41,926 nt of DNA from positions 1 to 41,926 of the forward strand of contig NZ_CABUOD010000043.1 in assembly GCF_902493135.1 (NCBI RefSeq). The letters run 5' to 3'. The notes under the pieces were generated by a model, which was given only the letters and a program-made list of their open reading frames with translations, was not told where the DNA came from and did not search any database. The DNA is from an uncultured Parabacteroides sp. Lineage in GTDB: Bacteria > Bacteroidota > Bacteroidia > Bacteroidales > Tannerellaceae. Below, piece by piece: positions 31,072-39,781 of this stretch. Both the position numbers and the translations under genes were made by a program. Each line of letters starts with the position of its first letter. Position 1 is the first letter of the stretch.

Positions 31072-31094
31072 TTATATTCATTTAATAAAGAAAG
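31072..31094 (+). promoter_or_regulatory. Conserved block just before the first susC start
   Basis: AACCTTATATTCATTTAATA preceded by a T-run lies immediately upstream of the susC ATG. The same 25-base run, with five T before it, occurs before the second susC (36665-36690). It replaces a Shine-Dalgarno and may be a translation or regulatory element. Confidence 0.6.
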
Positions 31095-31097
31095 AAC

Positions 31098-34000
31098 ATG
31101 AAAGACTTTTCTTTGAAAACACATTCAACACGAAGCGGTGTCATCAGCAACCTCTTCCGAATGTTAACCTTATCACTTTTTGTACTATGTACAACAGTTG
31201 TTTTTGCACAACAAAAGCCCATCAAAGGTACAGTTGTCGATGCTACAGGTGAACCTCTTATCGGTGTGAACGTATCTGTAAAAGGTACTACTATCGGTAT
31301 TATTACTGATATTGATGGTAAATATACTTTAGAAGTTCCAACAAACGCCACTCTTGTGTTTTCTTATATAGGATATAGAACACAAGAACTTCCTGTAGGA
31401 AACCAAACAACCGTCAATATCACCATGCAAGAAGATACTCAAAACATTGATGAAGTTGTCGTTGTCGGGTATGGTGTACAGAAAAAAGAAACCGTTACCG
31501 GTTCCGTTTCCACGCTAAAAGGTGATGATTTGATAAAATCGCCGGTAGCCAACTTATCAAATGCTATCGCCGGTAAAATGTCCGGTGTCGTAACCTACCA
31601 ACGTTCCGGAGAGCCCGGTTACGATGGAGCGACGATTCGAATCCGTGGTTCAAACACACTTGGTAACAACGACCCGCTGATCGTTATCGACGGAGTGGCA
31701 GCAAGAGCCGGTGGTTTGGAACGTTTGGATCCGAACGAAATCGAAACGATGTCTGTCTTGAAAGATGCTTCCGCCGCTATCTACGGTGCACGTGCCGCCA
31801 ATGGTGTAATCTTGATTACAACAAAGAAAGGACGCCAAGGCAAAAAGCCGGAATTCACTTATTCATTCAATCAAGGCTGGTCTAAACCGACCAACTTGCC
31901 GGAAATGTGCGACGCCGTCCAATATTCCGAATTGGTAAACGAATTGTATATGAACAAAGCCATGCTCAATCCGGCAAAGAACAACGGACAGACCATGGGT
32001 GATTATACATTATTCAGGACTCCGGAAGAAATTGAATTGTATCGTAACGGAAGCGACCCTTGGAGATACCCCAACACCGACTGGTATGCCGCAACTTTTA
32101 AAAACTGGTCTCCGCAGCGTGTACATAACGCTTCTTTGGAAGGTGGTTCTGACAAATATCAGTATTTTGTAAACTTCGGTCATAAATTTACCGATGGCTT
32201 GTACCACAAATCAGCCAACAACTACAAACAGTTCAACCTGCGTATGAACGTGGACGCACAGTTCAACGACTACATCAAAGTAGGTGCACAGTTGATGGGA
32301 CGTCAGGAAAACCGTAATTTCCCCAGCCAGGGAGCAGGTGACTTATTGTGGTTCACTTCCCGCGGAAGACCAACCGACCATGCCTATTGGCCGAACGGAC
32401 TGCCCGGACCGGCACAGGAATACGGACGTAACCCGGTTGTTGCTTGCACGGATGAAACCGGTTATACGCATGACAAACGTTATTACATCCAGAGCAATGC
32501 CAAAGTTGAAATTACCCAACCGTGGATTGAAGGATTAAAACTGACCGCCTCTGTTTCTTACGATAAATATTTGAAACAAAGCAAGACTTGGTTCCAGCCT
32601 TGGACTTTGTACGATTGGGATGGTGTCAGCTATGACGCCGATGGAAAAACACCGAAATTAACGCCGATGTTAAGCTATCCAAGCCATGAAGATCCTGATT
32701 TATCAATGGAGTCTACCGACCAGACCAATACGGTATTGAGCGGTATTTTGACATACGACCGCAATTTCGGCGATCATGGCGTAAACTTTTTGGTCGGTAT
32801 GGAACGTGACTGGTCAAATGCCGAATCATTCAATGCTTATCGCCGTTATTTCTTATCAAACGCTTTACATCACTTCAATGCCGGTGGTGATAAAGAAAAG
32901 AATGCCAAAAGTGACGGAGCCAATTGGGAACGCGCCCGTATGAACTATTTCGGACGTATGGCCTATAACTACAAAGAAAAATATTTGGCCGAGTTCGTCT
33001 GGCGCTATGACGGTTCTTATATGTTTGCAGAAGGTAACCGTTTCGGTTTCTTCCCCGGCGTATTGTTGGGATATCGTATTTCTGAAGAAGATTTCTGGAA
33101 AGAGAACCTATCTTTCATCGACTATTTCAAGGTCCGCGCCTCTTGGGGACAGATGGGTAACGACCAAGTTTACTTCGACGGTTCGTTAAGAGAATACCAG
33201 TTCTCTCCGACCTACTACTACGAATGGGGTATGATCATCGACAACAAAGACGAAAAAGGATTAAGAATCAGTCGATTCCCGAACCCGAACATTACTTGGG
33301 AACGTGCAAACAACTTTAATGTCGGTATCGAAACCCGTACATTCGACAACCGCTTATATTTGGAAGCCGATTATTTCTACAACAAGCGTTCTAACATCTT
33401 GTGGCGTAGAAATGCTTCCATCCCGTCAACATCCGGTTTGACACTTCCGGCCGAAAACATCGGTAAAGTAGACAACACCGGTTTCGACTTCAAGGTAGAA
33501 TGGAGTGACAATATCGGAAAAGATTGGCGTTACAGCATTTCGGCGACTGGAGGTTACGCCAAGAACACCATCAAGTTCTGGGACGAAGCACCGGGATCAC
33601 CGGAATGGCAAAAATCAACCGGCCATCCGATGAATACAGATTTGTATTATGAATATGACGGCGTGTTCAAAGATTGGGACGAAATCAACAATACGGCCAA
33701 TCGCCCGAACTACGACGGTATCACGAAAGACGCAGACTTGCGCCCCGGCGACATGAAGTTCAAAGACTTGGACGGCGACGGCAAAATCACACCGGACGAC
33801 CGCTATCGTTCAGACCGCACCAACGAACCGAAATGGACGTATGGTATTACCGGTAACTTGCAATGGAAGAACTTCGACTTGAGCGTATTGTTCCAAGGTG
33901 CAGCCGATTCATGGACCAAGGTTTACTGGGAAGCAGGTGATATCGGCAACTATCCAAAATATGTCTATGACAAACACTGGTCTATCGAAAATCCGTCCAG

Positions 34001-34304
34001 CCTCTACCCGCGCGTAAACGAACGTTCGGCTTACTACTGGGACGGAACGGCTGCCGGTAACAATACATATTGGATGGTCAACACAAATTATATCCGTTTG
34101 AAAAACCTTGAACTGGGCTGGACATTGCCGAAAGCATGGTTGGCTCAGACAAAGCTGATCTCATACGCCCGCATTTATGTAAACGGTGTAAACTTGCTGA
34201 CATTCTCGCCTTGCAAGGATATTGACCCGGAAAGTACAAGCAGCAATGCAACGAACTATCCGCAGTCTAAAATCATTAATGTCGGTTTTACAGTAACTTT
34301 CTAA
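31098..34304 (+). CDS. SusC-family TonB-dependent outer-membrane receptor (first pair)
   Basis: A 1068-residue outer-membrane transporter. The signal peptide ends FVLCTTVVFA, cleaved before QQKPIKG. Residues 41-115 are the carboxypeptidase-D-regulatory-like beta-sandwich (GTVVDATGEPLIGVNVSVKG). The TonB box is DEVVVVGYG (about 118-126). The plug follows with IRIRGSNTLGNNDPLIVIDG, MSVLKDASAAIYGARAANGVILITTKKG. The rest forms the 22-strand barrel (YFGRMAYNYKEKYLAEFVWRYDGSY, YFKVRASWGQMGND), ending in the aromatic GFTVTF. The protein lacks an STN domain, so it is not the type directly sensed by an anti-sigma factor. It forms a gated pore with the SusD partner 11 bases downstream. The substrate is probably a glycan or peptide; nothing here tells which. 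Confidence 0.96.
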   Translation: MKDFSLKTHSTRSGVISNLFRMLTLSLFVLCTTVVFAQQKPIKGTVVDATGEPLIGVNVSVKGTTIGIITDIDGKYTLEVPTNATLVFSYIGYRTQELPVGNQTTVNITMQEDTQNIDEVVVVGYGVQKKETVTGSVSTLKGDDLIKSPVANLSNAIAGKMSGVVTYQRSGEPGYDGATIRIRGSNTLGNNDPLIVIDGVAARAGGLERLDPNEIETMSVLKDASAAIYGARAANGVILITTKKGRQGKKPEFTYSFNQGWSKPTNLPEMCDAVQYSELVNELYMNKAMLNPAKNNGQTMGDYTLFRTPEEIELYRNGSDPWRYPNTDWYAATFKNWSPQRVHNASLEGGSDKYQYFVNFGHKFTDGLYHKSANNYKQFNLRMNVDAQFNDYIKVGAQLMGRQENRNFPSQGAGDLLWFTSRGRPTDHAYWPNGLPGPAQEYGRNPVVACTDETGYTHDKRYYIQSNAKVEITQPWIEGLKLTASVSYDKYLKQSKTWFQPWTLYDWDGVSYDADGKTPKLTPMLSYPSHEDPDLSMESTDQTNTVLSGILTYDRNFGDHGVNFLVGMERDWSNAESFNAYRRYFLSNALHHFNAGGDKEKNAKSDGANWERARMNYFGRMAYNYKEKYLAEFVWRYDGSYMFAEGNRFGFFPGVLLGYRISEEDFWKENLSFIDYFKVRASWGQMGNDQVYFDGSLREYQFSPTYYYEWGMIIDNKDEKGLRISRFPNPNITWERANNFNVGIETRTFDNRLYLEADYFYNKRSNILWRRNASIPSTSGLTLPAENIGKVDNTGFDFKVEWSDNIGKDWRYSISATGGYAKNTIKFWDEAPGSPEWQKSTGHPMNTDLYYEYDGVFKDWDEINNTANRPNYDGITKDADLRPGDMKFKDLDGDGKITPDDRYRSDRTNEPKWTYGITGNLQWKNFDLSVLFQGAADSWTKVYWEAGDIGNYPKYVYDKHWSIENPSSLYPRVNERSAYYWDGTAAGNNTYWMVNTNYIRLKNLELGWTLPKAWLAQTKLISYARIYVNGVNLLTFSPCKDIDPESTSSNATNYPQSKIINVGFTVTF

Positions 34305-34315
34305 ATTAGTACGAA

Positions 34316-36184
34316 ATGAAAAAAGCGAATATATTATGTTTATTGTCAGCCGCTTTGATGACAGTATCTTGTAGCACGGATTTCCTGAATACGAAATCCC
34401 AGACTGAAATCATGGCTGAAGACATCTGGAAAGAAAAAAATCTGGCAGAAGCGTATATGTATGACATATACTTCGCATTCCAAGATGCAGGTTTTACAGA
34501 AGAATTGCAAGCCTCTGCTTGCGACGAGGCGCTGTTCACTCACGGACGTGAATTCCGTGAAAGCAATGCAGGAGCCGTAACAGACGTGAACTTAGGCTGG
34601 TTTGCAAAGACACAGAGCGGACATCAATGGCAACGTTTGTATTTGAATATCCGTTCCTGCAACGATTTCATCGAAAATCTTGAAACGGCAACCTTCGCAG
34701 AGGATGCCAAGCAACAGTTGAAAGGTGAAGCCTATTTCTTACGTGCTTACTTCATCCATCGCCTGACAAGAGCTTTCGGCGGTGTCCCCTTGCAACTGAA
34801 AGTAACGCAACTGACAGATCCACAGGAATCATTCTTGTTGCCCCGTTCTTCTTATACGGATTGTATCAAGCAGGTATTAAGCGACCTCGACAATGCTGCC
34901 GAATATCTGAAAGACCATACCTTCGCCAACACGCAGAAAGGCCGTGCAACATTGGCAGCGGTAAAAGCCCTGAGAGTACGCGTACTGACAGATGTCGCAA
35001 GTGACCTTCACGACCAAGCGAAAGCCTCCGCCAAGTCCTCTTTGCTGGGTTCATACGCCCATCCTGAACTCATTTTCTATACGGAAGGGACACAAACCGA
35101 ACGTTGGAAAGCAGCCAAAGCAGCCGCAAAAGAGTTATTGGACAACCCGATGGGACATGCCATCCCGACTTACGGAGGTCCCGGTCTTTCTACGGAAGAA
35201 AAAGCAAACGAGATCTGGCGTTTCTTCCTGACAGAAAGTGCCGACAACATCTTCTCCCGCTATTTCATCGACACAAAAGATGAAAGTGGAACCAAAATGC
35301 CGCTTTTCAACGGTCCATCAGGCTACCATGCCTGGGGTGGAAACACTCCGGTACAGGATTTGGTCGACGCATTTGCAATGGAAGATGGAAGTAAATTTGA
35401 CTGGAACAATACTAAACATGCTACTGCTCCTTACGAAAATCGCGAACCGCGTTTCTATGCAACCATCATGTACGACGGTATGCAATGGATACAACGTCCG
35501 GCCGACTATGCAGCGATTGAACCTGAGGGTAAAATCCAGACAGGTTATTACCAATTGGATCCTCAAGAAACAGATGATTCCAAATTTTACTCAGGTATGG
35601 ATACCCGCTCAGGAGGTGGTGAAAAGTGGAATGCAACTTACACCGGTTATTATCTGAAAAAATACATCAATCCGGCCGATGGCGACCATCGTAATAAAAT
35701 CAACGCCATTTTCCCGTTTATCCGTTTGTCGGAAGTTTATTTCTGCTATATCGAAGCTTGTATTGAATTAGGAGAATTGGACGAGGCCAAAAAGTACTTG
35801 AACGAATACCGTGCAAATGTCAATCTGCCGGCTGTTACAACCAATGACCAGGCAGAACTGCGTAAAATCTATCAAAACGAACGCCGTCTGGAATTTAGTT
35901 TTGAAGAAATCCGTTATTGGGACTTACGCCGTTGGATGATTGCACCGGAAGCACCGGGATTGAATAGCCTGAAAGGTATTCGCGTAACCGCATGGCTGAA
36001 ACCGGGAGTTGGCAAACAAGACAAATATAATGCAGACCCGACTAAATGGGATCTCAAATATAAACCGATCGACTTGTCTGAAGAAGCTCGCCAGTTTGTT
36101 GACAAATGCTACTATTTACCGATAATGCGTAATGAAACACTTAGTAATCCGAATCTGATTCAAAATCCGGGATATGGTGACTGA
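34316..36184 (+). CDS. SusD/RagB-family nutrient-binding outer-membrane lipoprotein (first pair)
   Basis: A 622-residue surface lipoprotein that caps the SusC pore and binds the substrate. The signal ends in the lipobox MTVSC (Cys19), followed by STDFLNTKSQTEI. The TPR-like helical fold shows LKGEAYFLRAYFIHRLTRAFGGVPLQL, TLAAVKALRVRVL, then the SusD C-terminal domain (AWGGNTPVQDLVDAFAMEDGSKFDW, NREPRFYATIMYDG, RLSEVYFCYIEACIELGELDEAKKYLNEYRA, IYQNERRLEFSFEEIRYWDLRRWM, NPNLIQNPGYGD). It starts 11 bases after the SusC stop. A strong terminator follows at 36212-36240. Confidence 0.95.
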   Translation: MKKANILCLLSAALMTVSCSTDFLNTKSQTEIMAEDIWKEKNLAEAYMYDIYFAFQDAGFTEELQASACDEALFTHGREFRESNAGAVTDVNLGWFAKTQSGHQWQRLYLNIRSCNDFIENLETATFAEDAKQQLKGEAYFLRAYFIHRLTRAFGGVPLQLKVTQLTDPQESFLLPRSSYTDCIKQVLSDLDNAAEYLKDHTFANTQKGRATLAAVKALRVRVLTDVASDLHDQAKASAKSSLLGSYAHPELIFYTEGTQTERWKAAKAAAKELLDNPMGHAIPTYGGPGLSTEEKANEIWRFFLTESADNIFSRYFIDTKDESGTKMPLFNGPSGYHAWGGNTPVQDLVDAFAMEDGSKFDWNNTKHATAPYENREPRFYATIMYDGMQWIQRPADYAAIEPEGKIQTGYYQLDPQETDDSKFYSGMDTRSGGGEKWNATYTGYYLKKYINPADGDHRNKINAIFPFIRLSEVYFCYIEACIELGELDEAKKYLNEYRANVNLPAVTTNDQAELRKIYQNERRLEFSFEEIRYWDLRRWMIAPEAPGLNSLKGIRVTAWLKPGVGKQDKYNADPTKWDLKYKPIDLSEEARQFVDKCYYLPIMRNETLSNPNLIQNPGYGD

Positions 36185-36211
36185 TTAGATTTAGATCTTC
36201 ACTCTTTATAA

Positions 36212-36240
36212 GGACAGTGGCTTATCCACTGTCCTTTTTT
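36212..36240 (+). terminator. Rho-independent terminator after the first susC/susD pair
   Basis: A 9-bp perfect stem GGACAGTGG / CCACTGTCC (36212-36220 with 36226-36234) has a 5-base loop CTTAT and is followed by six T residues. It separates the two SusC/SusD operons. Confidence 0.92.
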
Positions 36241-36408
36241 GTCTTGATTCAAATAAACGGGAAAAACTATTATTGCAATTTAAGAACAAAAAAACGCATG
36301 AAAATAAACAAATATCTCTATATGTTGATCTTATCATTTTAATAAAACCACAGCAGAATTACACAACGCAATAAACAATTACAAGCCAAAACATTTTTAT
36401 ACATTTAT

Positions 36409-36439
36409 TTTGATTCAATCTCCTTTTTGCCCACTTTTG
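36409..36439 (+). promoter_or_regulatory. Probable promoter of the second susC/susD operon
   Basis: TTTG at 36409-36412, 19 bases, then CACTTTTG at 36432-36439 (TAnnTTTG with C for the first T). The geometry matches the first operon's promoter. The leader to susC is about 255 bases and contains TTAACAGGG (36463), the hairpin TGTTTC-ATTACA-GAAACA (36476-36493), and TGTTAACCTAAAAA (36512). Confidence 0.55.
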
Positions 36440-36535
36440 TCCCCGGAACAAGTTCATAATTGTTAACAGGGCTTGTGTTTCATTACAGAAACATTTCCGT
36501 AAGAAACTCAATGTTAACCTAAAAAGTTAAATTAT

Positions 36536-36619
36536 ATGCAACCAAGTAAAAAATCTTCAATGCAATTATTCTTTACAAACATACGTCTAATTAAATTACT
36601 ATCGCCTATGAAAACATAG
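36536..36619 (+). CDS. Possible 27-residue leader ORF upstream of the second susC
   Basis: An ATG-to-TAG frame placed 24 bases after TGTTAACCTAAAAA; the first operon's frame lies 21 bases after the same motif. The peptide starts MQPSKKSSMQLFF and ends KLLSPMKT. It is basic and hydrophobic in the middle. It could be a leader peptide, or the ATG may be chance. The other stretches of the 516-base gap hold the terminator, promoter and leader described separately. Confidence 0.25.
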   Translation: MQPSKKSSMQLFFTNIRLIKLLSPMKT

Positions 36620-36665
36620 CTCAATTCATCTATTCACAAAACGGATAAGTAGTTATCCATTAATG

Positions 36666-36690
36666 TTTTTAACCTTATATTCATTTAATA
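36666..36690 (+). promoter_or_regulatory. Conserved block just before the second susC start
   Basis: TTTTT followed by AACCTTATATTCATTTAATA, identical to the block before the first susC. It ends 10 bases before the ATG at 36701. Confidence 0.6.
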
Positions 36691-36700
36691 TCTCTAAAAC

Positions 36701-39700
36701 ATGGAAAGATATTCTCTAAACCATTTATTCAGGACGCTCGGCTGTTTTTTGCTTTGCGTCATGTTTACAGCTACGGCACTTGCACAGCAAAAGACCATAA
36801 AAGGTACCGTAGTGGATGTGACCGGTGAACCCCTAATCGGTGTCAACGTATCAGTAAAAGGGACTACAATCGGTATAATTACCGACATCGACGGTAATTA
36901 TACGTTGGAGGTACCCTCCAATTCGACTATCGTCTTTTCTTACATCGGCTATCAATCGCAAGAAGTTCCGGTTGGCAGCCAATCCACGATCAATATAACT
37001 TTAAAAGAAGACACTCAAAAACTGGAAGAAGTCGTAGTAGTCGGTTACGGCACACAAAAGAAAGTGACTGTGACAGGTTCCGTTGCCAGTGTAACCGGTG
37101 AAGAACTGAAAGCTTCTCCGACTTCCAATCTAACCAACGCCATGGTAGGACGAATGCCAGGTGTTATCGGTTTTCAGACAGCCGACGAACCCGGTGGTGG
37201 TAGTACAACCATTCGTATCCGTGGTACAAATTCATTAGGCAGTAAAGATCCGTTAATTGTAATTGATGGTATACCCGACCGTGATGGTGGAATGAACCGT
37301 ATCAATCCAAACGAAATCGAATCTATGTCTGTTTTGAAAGACGCCTCTGCTGCCATCTATGGAGCACGCGCAGCCAACGGCGTAATCTTGATTACAACCA
37401 AACGGGGTAAAGAAGGGAAACCTTCCGTTAGCTTTAACGCAAATGCAGGTTTCTCACAACCTACCCGCATACCTAAAATGGCCAATGCCTATGAATATGC
37501 AACAATGATCAACGAAATTAATCCCGGAACCTATACCGAAGATGCTTTAGGTAAATTCCAATCCGGTGAAGATCCTTGGGGTTATCCTAATACAGACTGG
37601 TTCAATACCATATTAAAGCCAGCTTCTCCCCTTTATCGAGTAGATTTAGGTGTAAATGGAGGTACAGAAAAAGTTAAGTATTTTGTAAACTTAGCAGCCA
37701 ATGGTGAAGATGGATTGTATAAAAACTCCGCCAACCGTTACGACCAGTACAGTCTCCGTACAAACTTAGATATAACTCCAAGTAAATATGTGAAGTTCAC
37801 TCTTGGCACGACAGGTCGATTCGAATATACTCAATACCCAGCTAAAAGTGCAGGAGACATTTTCAACGGTGCACGTCGAAGCTTTCCAACATCACCTGCT
37901 TTCTGGCCTACAGGCGAACCAGGCCCAGCTATTGAACGTGGTGATAATCCAGCTGTAACCTGTACCGATGCTGCAGGCTTCGACAAACAAAAAAACTACT
38001 ATGTACAAAACAATATTTCAGCAGAAGTAAAGATACCTTGGATAGAAGGTTTGACTTTACGTGGCAATGCTTCATACGACATCCATTTCTACAACCGTAA
38101 TCTATTAAAGAAACCTATTATTCTTTACTCGTGGGACGGTATTAACCGTGATGCTTCCGGCCTTTCGGCTTCAGCACAATGGCTCAGCAGTCCGGAATTG
38201 ACACGTGAACATTCCGAACAGACCGATTGGATGACCAATGCGATGATTGATTACAACCGCACATTCGGTAAACATACCATTGGTATTACTTTTGGTGTGG
38301 AAGCTCAGAAAAAGCATTATGAATACACATTAGCTAAGCGCGTTGGCTTCCTTACAGATTCTAAACCGGAGTTAAACTTAGGAGGTGCTACAAATCAGTT
38401 AGCAGAAGGTTATTCTTGGGAAGAATCCCGTTTAAATTATTTTGGACGTCTTTCTTACAACTATTTGGAGCGTTATCTGGTTGAGTTCGTATGGCGTGCT
38501 GACGGTTCTTATCGTTTCCCCAAAAGTGAACGCTACGGTTTCTTCCCTGGCGTATCTGCCGCTTGGCGTGTCTCTGAAGAAAGCTGGTGGAAAGAAAATA
38601 TTCGCTTTATCGATTACTTCAAACTGAGAGGTTCCGTATCACAAACAGGAAACGATGCTTTGCTAAATGCCGATGGGAACTACGATCGTTCCATCCAGTA
38701 TCTGAACACTTACGGATTCCGTAATTATGGTATTCCATTCGGGACAACAGAGTCACAACGTTTATATCCGACCCGTACACCGAACGAAAAAATCACATGG
38801 GAAGTTGGTACAACATACGACGTAGGTCTTGATTTCAAATTCTTGAATAACCGTTTGAGCATAGAAGCTGACGCTTTTTATCACAAACGTACTAATATGT
38901 TGATTTCCCGCAATGCATCATTACCTGAAATCACAGGTATTACCCTTCCACGCGAAAATTTAGGAGAAATGAAAAACCGTGGTTTCGAAATGTTGGCCAG
39001 CTGGAATGATCGCATTGGCGAAGTGGAATATTATGCATCATTCAATATGACCTACGCCCGCAATAAAATTCTTTTCTGGGATGAGACTCCTGGGGTGCCG
39101 GAATACCAAAAATCGACTGGAATGCCAGTAGGTTCAGACTTATATTATATTGCAGACGGTATCTTCAACGATCAAGCTGAAATTGACTCCTACCCACATT
39201 GGGAAGGAACCGTTCCGGGAGACGTAAAGTTTGTTGATTACAACAATGACGGAGTAATCGATGCCAACGATAAAGTCCGTTCCGACAAAACCGACGAACC
39301 ACGCTTCGTAGGAGGTTTAACCCTCGGTTTGAATTGGCGTGGTTGGGATTTAATGGCTCTTTTCCAAGGTGCTACAGGTGGCCAAGTATATATCATGACA
39401 TGGTCAGGTACGATTGGAAACTTCCTGAAAAGCTACTACGACGAACGTTGGACAGCCGATGAACCATACAAAAATGGTCCACGCACTTATGAACGTGAGA
39501 ACCAGTATTGGGCGAACCCCAATAACTATAGCACTATTTTCCTGCGTAATGCTAATTATCTGCGTCTGAAAAACCTTGAAATCGGATATTCTTTCTCGGG
39601 CGACTGGATGAAAAAAGCAGGGTTCTCTAAGTTACGTCTCTATACAAATGGCAGCAACCTGTTCACCATTGATGGGGTTAAAGATGCTGATCCAGAAGCA

Positions 39701-39769
39701 AGATCTGAAGATTTGAACTCTTATCCGGTGAGAAGAGTGATTAATTTTGGTGTACAAGCAACTTTTTAA
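36701..39769 (+). CDS. SusC-family TonB-dependent outer-membrane receptor (second pair)
   Basis: A 1022-residue paralogue of the first SusC. The signal ends LLCVMFTATALA, then QQKTIKG. The N-terminal beta-sandwich (GTVVDVTGEPLIGVNVSVKG), TonB box (EEVVVVGYG) and plug (STTIRIRGTNSLGSKDPLIV, MSVLKDASAAIYGARAANGV) are nearly the same as in the first copy. Identity drops through the barrel, especially in the loops that contact substrate. The C-terminus is VINFGVQATF. The pattern suggests duplication followed by specialisation for related substrates, or recombination in the conserved N-terminal part. It lacks an STN domain. SusD follows after 12 bases. Confidence 0.96.
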   Translation: MERYSLNHLFRTLGCFLLCVMFTATALAQQKTIKGTVVDVTGEPLIGVNVSVKGTTIGIITDIDGNYTLEVPSNSTIVFSYIGYQSQEVPVGSQSTINITLKEDTQKLEEVVVVGYGTQKKVTVTGSVASVTGEELKASPTSNLTNAMVGRMPGVIGFQTADEPGGGSTTIRIRGTNSLGSKDPLIVIDGIPDRDGGMNRINPNEIESMSVLKDASAAIYGARAANGVILITTKRGKEGKPSVSFNANAGFSQPTRIPKMANAYEYATMINEINPGTYTEDALGKFQSGEDPWGYPNTDWFNTILKPASPLYRVDLGVNGGTEKVKYFVNLAANGEDGLYKNSANRYDQYSLRTNLDITPSKYVKFTLGTTGRFEYTQYPAKSAGDIFNGARRSFPTSPAFWPTGEPGPAIERGDNPAVTCTDAAGFDKQKNYYVQNNISAEVKIPWIEGLTLRGNASYDIHFYNRNLLKKPIILYSWDGINRDASGLSASAQWLSSPELTREHSEQTDWMTNAMIDYNRTFGKHTIGITFGVEAQKKHYEYTLAKRVGFLTDSKPELNLGGATNQLAEGYSWEESRLNYFGRLSYNYLERYLVEFVWRADGSYRFPKSERYGFFPGVSAAWRVSEESWWKENIRFIDYFKLRGSVSQTGNDALLNADGNYDRSIQYLNTYGFRNYGIPFGTTESQRLYPTRTPNEKITWEVGTTYDVGLDFKFLNNRLSIEADAFYHKRTNMLISRNASLPEITGITLPRENLGEMKNRGFEMLASWNDRIGEVEYYASFNMTYARNKILFWDETPGVPEYQKSTGMPVGSDLYYIADGIFNDQAEIDSYPHWEGTVPGDVKFVDYNNDGVIDANDKVRSDKTDEPRFVGGLTLGLNWRGWDLMALFQGATGGQVYIMTWSGTIGNFLKSYYDERWTADEPYKNGPRTYERENQYWANPNNYSTIFLRNANYLRLKNLEIGYSFSGDWMKKAGFSKLRLYTNGSNLFTIDGVKDADPEARSEDLNSYPVRRVINFGVQATF

Positions 39770-39781
39770 AATGATTGAATT

